From Azadirachta indica (Eukaryota > Streptophyta > Magnoliopsida > Sapindales > Meliaceae): a DNA stretch of 64,000 nt. Positions 21,657-32,954 of this stretch are shown here, piece after piece. Numbering within the stretch: position 1 is the stretch's first letter; every line of letters begins with the position of its first letter. Where the stretch lies: NCBI GenBank assembly GCA_022749755.1, contig CM040453.1, positions 17,803,368 through 17,867,367 on the forward strand, read 5' to 3'. Under the pieces are notes generated by a model, which was not told the origin of the DNA, did no database searches, and saw only the letters and a program-made list of their open reading frames with translations. The translations under genes and the position numbers were made by a program.

Positions 21657-24257
21657 ATGCCTAATAGGCTCACTTGCTATATTCAGTTGCACATAGGTGA
21701 GAATTGTCTAGCAAGAAAAGCAACTAGAAAACCATTTGGCAAAGGAATTAGAGCCAAAGTTCCATTGCAATTAGTTCATTCTAACATCTGTCGACTAATG
21801 AATTTAAGAGTTAGGCACAAAGGCTATTATTTTATTACATTCATTGATGACTAAACACGTTTCAGTTATGTCTATTTGATATCATATAAATCAGAAGCAT
21901 TAGATTGCTTTAGATTGTATGTTAACTTGGTTGAAAACTGATTAGATAAGAAGATCAAAACCTTAAAGACTATGTAATGAATATCTTTTTGAACAGTTTA
22001 AAGTACTGTGTAATGAGAAAAGTATTTACAAACAGTTAACTATTCCTAAAACTCCACAACAAAATGGTGCAGCGGAAAGAAAGAACAGGACTTTATTAGA
22101 AATGGTTAGGTCTATGATGGCAGAAGTAAATCTTCCAGTATCTTATTAGGGAGATGTGCTACTTATTGCCACATATATACGTAACCGTGTTCCTTGTAAA
22201 TCAGTTACTACAACTTCTTATAAGTTTTAGACAGGTAGAAAACCTAATCTAACACACTTGTGACCTTGGGGGTCTACAGTTTATGTTCATAATTCATCAC
22301 ATAAACACGAAAAAATGGGTGCAAGAGGTAGAAAATATATCTTCATAAGATAACCTGAACACTTAAAAGGCTATGTGTTTATTGGTGAATGGATTGATGG
22401 AATAATAACTGAAACGGAATTCAAAGATGTCATACTTTTGAAAAATAAATTTCTGAGAATTGAGGAAGTAGATAGAAATATCCAATTTTATGAATTGGAT
22501 GATCTCAGTGATACTTCAGACAAAGATATTGAAGAAAATATAGTTTTTTCTCAAGATGTTAGTCCTAGTAGAAGTAGAACACCTTGAGAGTTAATAGGAC
22601 TAACTCGTAGAAATAATCATACAATAATCCCACATCATCGTTTTGAGATTGAGGGTGAGGCTTTTATGATTGCTTCACATGATAGTGATAAGCGAAAAAC
22701 TTTTGGTAAGGCTCTTATTTTACCATTTAGGGAATTATGGATAAAAGCAATGGAAGAAGAAATGGAGTCCATGAAAATCAATCAAGTTTGAGATTTAATT
22801 GATTTACCACATAATCTTTGAGTCATTGGAAACAAATGGGTTCTTCATATTAAGAGAAAGGCAGATGGCACAATTGAAAGATATAAGGCATGATTGGTAG
22901 CAAAAGGCTATGCCCAAAAAAAGGGTGTAGCTTATGAGAAACTTTCTCACCTGTACTAAGGTTTGCTTCCATTCATCTGATCTTAGCCGTAGTCGCATAT
23001 TTGAATCTTGAATTACATCAAATGGATGTAAAAACAACATTTCTTTATGGAGAACTAAAGAAAGAAATATACATGGAACAACCTCAAAGGTTTGTCTATA
23101 AAGGTCTAGAGTGCAACGTTTGCAACCTCAAAAGATCAATATATGGGTTGAAACAAACCTCTGGATAATGGTATCTTAAGTTTCATGGTGCCATAATTTC
23201 TTATGGATTCTTTATGATTAGTGAGGACCATTGTGTGCATGTTAAGAGATCTGAGGATAATTTTATGATATTATCTTTATATGTGCATGATATATTGATG
23301 GTTGGCAATACTAAGGAGTTTGTCAAAACTATTAAAAATTGGTTATCTTTAAATTTGAGATGAAAGATATGGGTGAAGCAATTTATATCTTAAGAGTTAA
23401 AATCTATAAGGATTGTTCAAGAAAACTTCTACCTTTGTCTCAAAAACTTTACATTACGAAGATTTTTGAAAAATTCAATATGGCTAGTTGTAAACCCATG
23501 GATACTCCTATTTTAAAAGAACAAACTCTTAGCCTAGATATGTGTCCTAAGACTCCACAAGAACGTGAAAAAATGACAAGAGTTCCTTACTCTAATGTTG
23601 TTGGTAGTCTCATATACGCTATGATGTGTATAAGGCATGATATTTGCTATGCTGTTGAATTGATAAATAGATATCAATCTAATCCAGGACAAAAGCTTTG
23701 GAATGCTGTCAAAAGGATTTTAGCACATTTAAAGGGTACTATAGACTACTCTTTGTGCTACCAAGGAGGTGATTTATGCTTAGTTGGATACACAGACGCT
23801 GATTAGGGTGGTGATCTGAATGAGCCAAAATCTACCTCAGGATATGCTTTTCTGCTCAATCAATAAGCTATCTCGTAGAGTTGTAAGAAGCAGACATGAA
23901 CAGTTTTATCAACTATAGAAGTTGAATTTGTGGCATTTTCGGCAATAGTACAAGAAACGTTTTGGCTGAAAAGATTTTTTGAGGATCTGAAGATTATCAC
24001 AATTATTTCTAAACCAGTCACTATATATTGTGATAGTCAGGCAGCTATATCTTTCGCAAAAGATGCTAAATACTATATTAAATCCAAACACGTGGAGACT
24101 AAATACAATTTTGTTAAAAATATTGTAGCAAATAAATAAGTAACTATGTGGTATTTCTACGTGCCACGTGGTGGCTAATCCATTGACCAAAGCTATTATC
24201 AAAAATATTTATTCACCACATGCTAGATCTTTAGGATTACGTAGACTATGTGTTTAA
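21657..24257 (+). pseudogene. Ty1/copia pol pseudogene (integrase, RT, RNase H)
   Basis: Integrase core at about 21700-22180 (VPLQLVHSNIC, GYYFITFIDD, TPQQNGAAERKNRT), with the first catalytic Asp changed to Asn. A linker follows at 22375-22587. Reverse transcriptase runs about 22740-23520 (GNKWVLHIKRKADGTIERYK; LKRSIYGLKQ; active-site YVDD now YVHD at 23280-23291). RNase H is at about 23760-24257 (GYTDAD, YCDSQAAISFAKD, KHVETKYNFV, ending near GLRRLCV). Many stops lie at conserved Trp codons (e.g. SY-stop-GD, DAD-stop-GGD). Frames change several times. Inactive. Confidence 0.88.
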
Positions 24258-24818
24258 TGTACTGAGTTGTTACTTTAATAGTTCTATGAATAATTGAAGT
24301 TTTGTTCATACATTTATTCTTTTATGGTGAATTGTATGATGACATATATATGTTAATACCCTAATAAAATGTCATCAAATTAAAGATCAGCTCACTTACA
24401 CAAGTTATCGCCTTAATTATTAATTACAACAAGTTGGGATGAGACACTTATAATATTTTTGAGCTCATTAAAAACTTAATGTTTTCACTGGTCAACCAAT
24501 TATATAATCTTTTTAGATTGATGTAATTGAGATTACATAGAGTTTTAAAGAAAATCAAGCATAACTCTTGAAGGAATGAGTATGCTTCCATTAACATAAC
24601 AAACATAAATCTAGGACATAAATGAACAATTTGTAAATGTATATTCTTTGCGAAGTTATTTGCAAAAGATATATATGAAAGCTCTCTTTGTTGTATTTGT
24701 TCATGGGTCACACGATGCATTTACTTATATGAACTTTGTGATACATTATGTATCTTATAATTTTTTATTCACTCTTTGCTCAATATAGAATGTCATCCCA
24801 TCATGTGTGAGTGAGAGA

Positions 24819-25311
24819 TATTGGACTTGAACTAGATCCAATGGGGCGCCCATGATAGGTTGACTCAATTGGCGTAATAAGATAATATTTATTTAATGTA
24901 ATAAATATTATTTATCTAAATAATTAAATTAATTATGTAAGATAATTAATTTAATTATTAGAGATAAACAGGGAGTTAAAAGATATGTTTTATCTTAAGG
25001 GATAATACGTTTTTCTTTAAATAAAAAATAAAATATTAAGTTAGATTAGGATAGGAATCGTGTAATTCTAATCCTAATTAAAGGAAGTTTACCTCATCTC
25101 CCTAGCACTGTAAATAAGGTGTTTATTCATCCCATTCAATAGTAGTTAAGTAGTTTAGAATTTTCATATACTGAAAGCAAAGAGTGACTAAAATCAAAGC
25201 GAGTGGACTTTACCGTGTGTGATTTTCCACCACTCTAAAACAGTAAAACAACTTGTTCAAATATCCTAAGTGAAAAGGTACGCTTCCGTGCTCTATTTTT
25301 TTTTTCCAACA
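24819..25311 (+). repeat. 3' LTR of copia 1
   Basis: Begins TATTGGACTTG just after the purine tract and ends CCAACA; the expected start is TG, so G-to-A has altered it. A TATA-like TGTAAATAAGG lies at about 25110. Boundaries are inferred from position because no second LTR is present. Confidence 0.6.
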
Positions 25312-25319
25312 AAACTAAA

Positions 25320-25990
25320 CCCCTCCCAAATTATTTTCTGAAAAAGATTATATATATTTAATTGAATATCAAAATTTCTATTGAATCTAATTTCATATTT
25401 AGACATAAAAAATATTAATTTAAAATTGAGTTAAATAAATCTCAAAAACAAAAGATTCACAAATTAAATAAATAAATTAAGTTAATTATTATAGTAATTA
25501 AAAATTTTCAAGCCAATGTTAATCTAAGTTCTTCAATTGTAGAATGTTTACTAATTGTTTTAAAACCTTGCAGATTTTATAGGGAAGTAGAAGTTGAAGA
25601 ATTTTCCAATCACCTTATGAGCCATGCTAAAGGGAAATTAAAAAACTTGCTTTATTTAAATTGCCGTCGAGTGATTAGAAGAAGTTTTTATTTCAAAAGG
25701 AAAAAAAAAATTTCTCTAAAGGATGTAAATATGGAGTTTTTGGTTAAAAGAAATGTACTTGATTACAAGTAATATTCAAATTAAACATTTCTTTGTATGG
25801 GTTTTTATAACTAATTTAAAAATTTTAAACAAATAAAATATTTTTATTTTGTTATATTCAAATGATATTCTTAATTATTATTTTTTTAAGTATTACATGA
25901 ATTTAAACTAAATTCTCCTAAATTCTTGTGTGAAAAAGAAAGATGAATATGGTACGTACATAATTTTACCAAATACTTACTTGAAAGTGA
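25320..25990. repeat. Intra-RLP duplicated block 1
   Basis: Resembles 27960-28640: both share CTAATTTCATATTTAGACAT or a close variant, a middle with TTTTCAAGC, a segment with CCTTTGCAG or CCTTGCAG, AACTTGCTTTATTTAAA, and GAAATGTACTTGATTA. It is probably LRR intron/exon sequence of the broken RLP gene copied in tandem. Confidence 0.55.
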
Positions 25991-26099
25991 CGATAGCGTT
26001 GATTTCTTAAAATTATTTTTAGATTGCACATTAAAGGACTTGTTATACCCCTATTTTGTCTAGACTTTGAAAACCGAGATCCAAGAGCTATAAACCTAT

Positions 26100-26285
26100 C
26101 ACTGGTAAGTCCTATGGCTCATTTGATTTTGGTTTGGTTCAGTTTTTGAGTTTTAGTTTGATTCAAAATTAATTCTATCCAGTTCAATCTAGAAACTTAC
26201 AAACCTAATTTTTTATTCGAATCGAGTTGGGGTGAATTTGAACCAAATCGACTTGTGCCTACCTCTTTACTAAAGTAAAAGCGAG
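26100..26285. mobile_element. MITE-like relic, hAT-type ends
   Basis: Rich in GGTTTGGTTCAGTTT and CAAATCGACTTGTGCCTACC. The right end is close to that of the 27030-27405 element (complement of GGTTGGCATAAG versus GGTAGGCACAAG). Such GGTTCGG-rich short elements are typical of hAT-like MITEs. The left terminus is not clear. Confidence 0.35.
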
Positions 26286-27029
26286 GCAACAAAAAAGCAG
26301 CCTTAATTCTCATTACATTCATAACTAATTAGGCCCTAGTACCCATAAGACCTTTATTACTGATTCATTGGATTCAACTATTGGAAAAATACAAGCTTCA
26401 GATTAAATTATAGCAGGTAGGGCATGTTTGGCACATTGGACTGGACTCTATTATTTTATTGTGTTGGACAAAAAAATTTTAATCTCATATTTGGTACAAA
26501 AAATTAAGGGACTTTATTGTATAAAATTTAAGAATTATACAGTCTGGAACATCGAAATTTGACCCGCACCTTCCATAAGTAAAGGCTAGATTGTGTTGCT
26601 TTATTTCTTTTAATTTTCTTAAAAATTATTTTTTGATCATAACTTTTGAATTATTTAATTATTAATTACATTAATAATATATAATTAAATAATAAAAAAA
26701 TTTAATATAATTAATAATTTATAGTACAGTCAAATGCCAAACATAGTACTATGTTAAATTTATCCAAGGTAATCCAATCCAATTCATTATAATTCAGTAC
26801 AGTGCAATACAACATGCGCTTGTAAGGCATACATAAAAATTCCTAATTTGGCTAAAGTAATAGTGTTTTATATAGTAAGTTCCATTAGAATTATGATTAA
26901 CAAATAAATCCTGATCCTAATAGAAGAAAAGAAAGAAAGGAAAATGAAAGATATAGAAGGAGGAAAAGTAAGAGAGAGAAGAATTTTTCTGTAGAATCAA
27001 AAAAATTTATTGGTTATAACCCAAGAACG

Positions 27030-27405
27030 AATACTGAGTATTCGAAAAATTAAATTGGACCGAACCGAATCCATCAAATTTTGTATAACATTCAGTCGGT
27101 TTCGGTTTTGGTTTCAACATTAAAAATTTGAACCGAACTAAAAACAGTACTTTAAAACAAGATGACACAGTTTTATAGTAATTAAACAACGTTGTTTTTT
27201 TAACTTTAGTATTTAAAATAAATATTTTAAAAATAATTTTTTTTAAATAATAAATTTAAATAATAATCAAACTGAACCATTCAATTTCGATTGAATTCTA
27301 TATTTGAATTCGGTTCAGTTCGATTCAAAAACTTTCAAACTCGAAGGTTTTAGTTAGGTCTGGGTTGGGGTGAAACTCAAATTGAATAAACTTATGCCAA
27401 CCCCT
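27030..27405. mobile_element. hAT-like MITE relic
   Basis: Contains AAATTGGACCGAACCGAATC on the left, an AT-rich middle with CAACGTTGTT, and GGTTCAGTTCGATTC plus ATGCCAACCCCTAA on the right. Sequence and layout match the MITEs at 42347, 43602 and 44851, but it is strongly diverged and the left terminus is degraded. Confidence 0.45.
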
Positions 27406-27479
27406 AAAAAAAGGAATATATTCGAAAGACTTTGATGTTGTAGAAAAAATCAAATTATGCTATTTAGAATAGATCATTT

Positions 27480-28330
27480 TTCTACCTTACCTTTAACTTC
27501 AATAATTCCTTTCAACATATTACCATAAAAATATAATTATGATCAAATTTAATTCACTCAGTGTAATAAAATTATTGGATATTGTTCTAATTAGATATAG
27601 CATCCTGCAAAGGTATTTGATAGAGCTTACTCAGAAAAAAATAATTTTGTACTTTAAAATAACACTTAAAACTCAATAATAATATAATAATATCTTGTCT
27701 AAAATGCGATGAAAAGAAAATAAATTAAATTATGAATATTAAATAGACATTGGCAACTTTTGGATGTCAAAGTTGTCAATTGCCTTAATGTCCAACTTCC
27801 CTAAATTTTTCAAAAAATCTAATTCTGTAAAGAATTTAAATACAACTAATGAGAACTTCATATTAAAATCTTAAGAATCAATTTTGTCCAAAGCAATTAT
27901 CAAAGTTGCTCAATTGAAGCCACTAGCTTGAATTCCTTCAGTTGCTAATGAAACTTGTTCAATTGACATCAAGAATTCTATTTAATCCAATTTCATATTT
28001 AGACATAAACAAAAAGTTAAATTAAAGTAAAGTTAAATAAATCTCCCAAGAAAACAGAGTCTAGCAATTGTGTTCACAAATTAAGTAAATTAATTAAGCT
28101 GATTATTATCTTCATCAAAAAATTTTAAGAGACGCCAACTTACACAAATCTGGAAATAATTAATTAAGTTAATTGTTATTTTGATAAAAATTTTCAAGCT
28201 GGTTAATCGAACTTGTTCAGTTGCAAAACATTGACTAATTTTTTTTTTTAATTTCTAAATTGTTTTAGAGACCTTTGCAGACGAAAGTTCTTGTGAAGTT
28301 AATGTTAAGAATTTTGTAATCACAGGAAGA
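27480..28330 (-). pseudogene. RLP LRR exon relics (middle of gene)
   Basis: Minus-strand LRR fragments: NMLKGIIEVKG immediately before a GTAAGG donor (about 27490-27530), and KNLRKLDIKAIDNFDIQKLP (about 27745-27830), similar to the NLKELYMSKNAIEKFVVP exon at 14577-14689. They have the same strand and family as the RLP pieces at 12974-16262 and 33082-33925. They are read as the middle of one gene. Exon borders are mostly lost. Confidence 0.5.
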
Positions 28331-28640
28331 ACCATGATAAAAGAGAGATTGAAGAAACTTGCTTTATTTAAAATGCATTAGAGTTATTATAAGAAAAATT
28401 GGGAAAAAAAAAAGAAGAGAAAGAAATGTACTTGATTATGAGTAATTTTTAAATTAAAAGTAATTTTTATAACTAATTAAAAATTAAATATATAAGAAAG
28501 TATTTTTATCTTTCTTATATGCAAATCATATTTTTTAATTATTATTTTTTAAATATTATGTGAATTTAAAATAAAACTCCTCTCAAATTCTTGTGAGACA
28601 AAAAAGAAAAATATAATCTAAATACTTAAAGCAATATATG
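27960..28640. repeat. Intra-RLP duplicated block 2
   Basis: Diverged direct copy of 25320-25990 in the same orientation, ending shortly before the copia 2 insertion. Confidence 0.55.
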
Positions 28641-28808
28641 TTATATATTTTATAAACATACATAGTATTTCAAAATACTCTTAATAGTGTATGGAAGTTA
28701 TAAATGAACTAATGTTGTAAAGAGACAATTCCCAAATAAAAAAGGTACATGCATTCTTACAAATAGACACCATAATTTGGTTATTAAATGCAAGAAAAAT
28801 GTTCTTCC

Positions 28809-29236
28809 TGTTGGAAATTAAACTTGATTTGACCCAAAATAAATTAGGCTTACAAGATTTGGGTTTATAAATAATATGACTCAATTTTTAAAAATTTGTA
28901 AGAAAAAATCTGGATATTTATGAAATAAATATCTAAATATTTGTAATAAAAATTTACATAAATATAGTAAATATCTAAATATTTGTAGTTAATATCTAGA
29001 TATTATTATGTATACTTTTAAAATAAAATTGTAACCATTGAATTAAATGTGTGTTGGCATAATTCTACTGTTGGTTAAAGAGGTGTCATGCTATAAATAA
29101 GGATGAGTTCTTCCATTGTTTGTCAAGCCAAAAATTAAAAATCAATAAGATTGTAAACTTCTCCTTCCTTCTTTGTCCATAATTATTCCTAACAAATTTA
29201 TCTTCTTTTATAATATAAGCTCTTTACTTTCCAACA
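28809..29236 (+). repeat. 5' LTR of copia 2
   Basis: Has a TATA-like CTATAAATAAGG near 29092 and a CA terminus. Contains repeated ATCTAAATATTTGTA motifs also seen in the 3' LTR. Confidence 0.85.
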
Positions 29237-29267
29237 AAGTAGTATGAGAATTAAGGTGTGAATGACC

Positions 29268-32080
29268 ATGGCAAGCAATGAAATGACTCTCTTCCAAGTT
29301 CCAATGCTCACCAAGAGCAACTATGATAACTAGGGCATCAAAATGAAGGCTTTCCTAAGAGCTCAAGATACATGGGAAGTTGCAAAAAAAGAGTTTGATA
29401 TGCCTAAAGAGAAGGCCACGCTTACTGAAGCTCAAAAAGATCTCTTGAAAGATTTTAAAAAGAAAGACAAGAAAGCTCTCTACTTCATCTATCAAGCATT
29501 AGATGAAGATAGTTTTGAGAAGGTTTCAAATACAATTACAGCCAAAGAAGCATGAGAGATGCTTCAAACTTTATATAAAGGTGTTAAAAAAGTGAAAAAA
29601 GTACATCTTTAAACTTTACGAGGTAAGTTTAAATCTTTATATATGAAAAAATGTGAATCAATTTTTTAATATTTTTCTAGAGATTTGACAGTGGCTAATC
29701 AATTAAAAGGAAATGGAGAAAGTTTAAGTAATGTTTGAATTATGAAGAAAATTTTTCGTTCCATAAATTTGAAATTTGAACATATTATTGTAACAATTTA
29801 AGAAACAAAAGATTTAGAGTTCATGACTATTGAAGAACTCATAGGGTCATTACAAGCATATGAAGAAAACTAAAAGAGAAAGCAAAAAACCTTGGAAAAG
29901 TTCTCCAAACAAAGCTCACCTTTAAAGAAAAGGAAGAAAGTTTCGACAATAAGAAAGGCCAACATAGAAGAAGCATTGGTCGAGAACGAGGCCGTGGACG
30001 TGAACAAGGATGGAGAAGAACATTGAATTATAACAATAACAACAATCAAAAAGGAGAAGGCTCAAGAAAAGGTCGTGGAAGAGGCAATCTAAACTCAAAG
30101 TATGATAAGTCTCAAGTTAAATGTTATAATTGTCAAAAACATGGCCATTATGCTTTCAAGTATAGAGTTTCCAATAATAAAGTTAGTGAGAAGGCCAACT
30201 ATGTGGAAAACAAAAGTCAAAAAGAAGAAGTATTATTGCTAGCATTTAAGGACAATAATAGTGGCAGCACTAATATATGGTTCCTTGATACCAGCGCAAG
30301 CAATCACATTTGTAGAAGTAAGGATATGTTCGTGGAGTTTGATGAATCAGTGAGTGGCAATATCTCCTTTGGGATACATCTAAAATACATATAAGAAGTA
30401 AAGGTAACATCCTTATTCGCTTGAAAGATAGAAGACATCAATTTATTTTAAACGTTTATTATGTGCCCAATATGAAAAATAATATTTTAAACTTAGAACA
30501 ACTCTTAGAAAAAGAATATGATATTCGTATGCAAAGGTGGCAGTGTTCGAAAATAGAATATTCTTGTTAAATATTCAAAACGATGTAGCAAAATATCTCA
30601 AGACTTACTACAATGATGAATCATGGCTATGGCATCTTCGACTTGGGCATCTTAATTTTGGACGTTTAGAACTGTTATCCAAGAAGAAAATGGTGAGAGT
30701 ACTATTTTGCATCAATCATCCTGACCAGCTGTACAAATGATGTCTACTTAGGAAGCAATTTAGGATAAGCTTTCGAAAGGAGTCTGCTTTTAAAGCCAAT
30801 AAGCCACTCGAATTCATACACATTAATGTATGTGATCCTATCAAACCAAGCTTCCTGGGTAAGAGTAATTATTTTTTTCTTTTCAGTAATGATTATTCAA
30901 GAAAAACATGGGTGTATTTTTTGAAAGAAAAATCCTAAGTTTTTGGCGTGTTCAGAAAGTTTAAAACACTCGTGGAAAATGAAAGTGGATGCAAAATCAA
31001 GGCCATGAGATCTGATCATGGAGGAGAATTCACTTCGAAAGAGTTTCAAGAGTTTTGTGAAGCAAATGGAATATGTCGTCTTCTAACTATTATGAGATTC
31101 TCCCAATAAAATGACATTGTTGAAAAGAAAAATAAAACCATTCTCGACATGGCATGAAGTATGCTCTAAAGTAAAGAATTGCCAAAAGGATTTTTGGCTA
31201 AAGCTGTAGTTTGTACAGTGTATTTATCTAACCGATCTCCTATTCAAAGTATGTGGGGAAAGATGCCACAAGAAGCTTGGAGTGGAAGAAAACCTAACAT
31301 TTCTCAGTTATGAGTTTTTGGAAGTATTGCTCATGCTCATATGCCAAAAGAAGAAAGAAGTAAGCTCAATGATCAAAGTGAGAAGTTTGTTTTCATTGGC
31401 TATGATTCAAATTCAAAAGGATATAAGCTTTACAATCTAAGTAATGGGAAAACCATCATCAGCCGAGATGTAGAGTTTGATAAAGAAAGCTCACCGGAAT
31501 GCAATGTTAAAGAAGAAGATTACAACCTCTTCCCTTACCTTGAAGATGAAAAAGTTACGAGAGATTTAATAATACAATAAGCAAAAGAAAGAAGAGTTTG
31601 CTACTCCACCTACCTCACCAACAATAGCTGCTCATCAAGACTCACCACCATCATTTTTAAATGAAAGGACCACATCGGGCGTAAGGAGTTTAGATGAAAT
31701 CTACAAGGTAACCAAAAATCAAAATGATTTACACTGTTTTGTATTTTTGCCAACTGTGAACAAATGAGTTTTAAAGATACAATTCAAGATGAAAAATGGA
31801 AGAAAGCCATGGATGAAGAAATAAAAGCTATCAAGAAGAATGATACATTGGAGCGTGCAACACTTTCTAAAAGACAAAAAGGCAAATGGGTCAACAAAGT
31901 GAAAAAAAATACATGTGGTAATGTAAAGCAGTACAAAGCAATATTAGTGGCTACATGCTACAATCAAACGCATTGCATTGATTATAAAGAAGACTTTGCA
32001 CCCGTTGTAAGATTTGACTCATTATTTTCATGGCGGCATAAAATAAATGGAAGAGTAATCAAATCAAGTTTAAAAGAGGG
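29268..32080 (+). pseudogene. Ty1/copia gag-pol pseudogene, RT/RNase H deleted
   Basis: Starts at ATG 29268 (MASNEMTLFQVPMLTKSNYD). Gag (UBN2-like) runs to about 29930. A CCHC zinc knuckle lies at about 30118-30163 (CYNCQKHGHYAFKY, last Cys lost). Protease follows at about 30276-30315 (WFLDTSASNHIC, DTG now DTS). The pre-integrase domain is at about 30618-30700 (WHLRLGHLNFGRLE). Integrase spans about 30830-31330, with the first Asp changed to Asn (HINVCDP) and RSDHGGEF kept. RT begins near 31764 but stops after EDFAPVVRF; it is joined directly to a short C-terminal tail, so the RT catalytic core and RNase H are gone. Several stops and shifts throughout. Confidence 0.88.
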
Positions 32081-32488
32081 TGTTAGAAATTAATCTTAAT
32101 TTAGCCCAAAATAAATTGGGCTTGTAAGATTTAGGCCTAAGAATCGTGTGGTCTAATTTATAGAAATTTGTAAGAAAATATCTAAATATTTAGTAATAAA
32201 AATCTAGATAAATAGAATAAATATCTAGATATTTGTAGTTAATATCTAGATATTATTATGTATACTTCTAAAAGAAAATTTGTAATCATTGGATTAGATA
32301 TGTGTTGGCGTAAGTCTAACCGTTCATTAAAGAGGTACCATACTATAAATAGGGGTGAGTTCTTCCATTATTTGTCAAATCAAAAAATAAAAATCAATAA
32401 GATTGTAAGTTTCTCCTTCCTTCCTTTTCCGTAATTATTTCTAACAAATTTATCTTCTCTTGCAATATAAACCCTCTACCTTCCTACA
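32081..32488 (+). repeat. 3' LTR of copia 2
   Basis: Direct copy of the 5' LTR with visible divergence and small deletions. Confidence 0.85.
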
Positions 32489-32489
32489 T

Positions 32490-32950
32490 GCTTGATCTCT
32501 CATAAATCTTTAAAAGGGTTTAGAAAATAATATTTTGTGTTATTCAAAGGTTTTATATTTGAGAGTGCACTTTTATGGAAATAACAGCTATTGTATCTTA
32601 AAGAGAATACTATTATAAAAATCTACTTGCACCAGGACATTATAAGATAGAGGGGTAGAAATTGCCTTAAGGACATATAAGAATTTTTCGTGTAATTCAT
32701 TGCATCATCAATTTTTATCAGAGAAATCCCTAGCAGTATATAGTTTTAGTTTCGTAAAATTATTTTTACATTGTACATGAAGTACCAAACATTATTGAAT
32801 TAAAGAATTTATTTGCAAAAAAAAAATAAGAAAAAAGAACCTACCTGAAAGCCTTTAATCTTATAGAAGAAAATATCAAATTATATTAATTAGATTAATT
32901 AATTTTTTTCTAAGTTGACTGAAGTCCACAAAGATGGAAGAATAGATCAT
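32490..32950. other. AT-rich stretch, nothing recognised
   Basis: Lies between copia 2 and the RLP N-terminal exons. It is probably RLP intron. Confidence 0.4.
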
Positions 32951-32954
32951 TTTT

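Larger units (their letters stand above)
21657..25311 (+). mobile_element. Ty1/copia element, 5'-truncated (copia 1)
   Basis: Plus-strand copia pol from the end of the pre-integrase domain to RNase H, followed by about 560 bp of 3' untranslated sequence, a purine tract GTGAGTGAGAGA (24807-24818) and a 3' LTR (24819-25311). Gag, protease and the 5' LTR are missing. The 5' break abuts the Tat fragment. No target duplication can be tested with one LTR. Confidence 0.8.
28809..32488 (+). mobile_element. Ty1/copia element with both LTRs, RT core deleted (copia 2)
   Basis: The 5' LTR (28809-29236, 428 bp) and 3' LTR (32081-32488, 408 bp) share TGTTGGAA/TGTTAGAA starts and TTCCAACA/TTCCTACA ends. 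A degraded primer-binding site (TAGTATGAGAAT, 29240-29251, versus TGGTATCAGAGC) follows the 5' LTR, and a purine tract (TAAAAGAGGG, 32071-32080) precedes the 3' LTR. Flanking 5-mers CTTCC and TGCTT do not match, so no target duplication is visible. It is inserted between LRR relics of an RLP gene. Confidence 0.88.
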
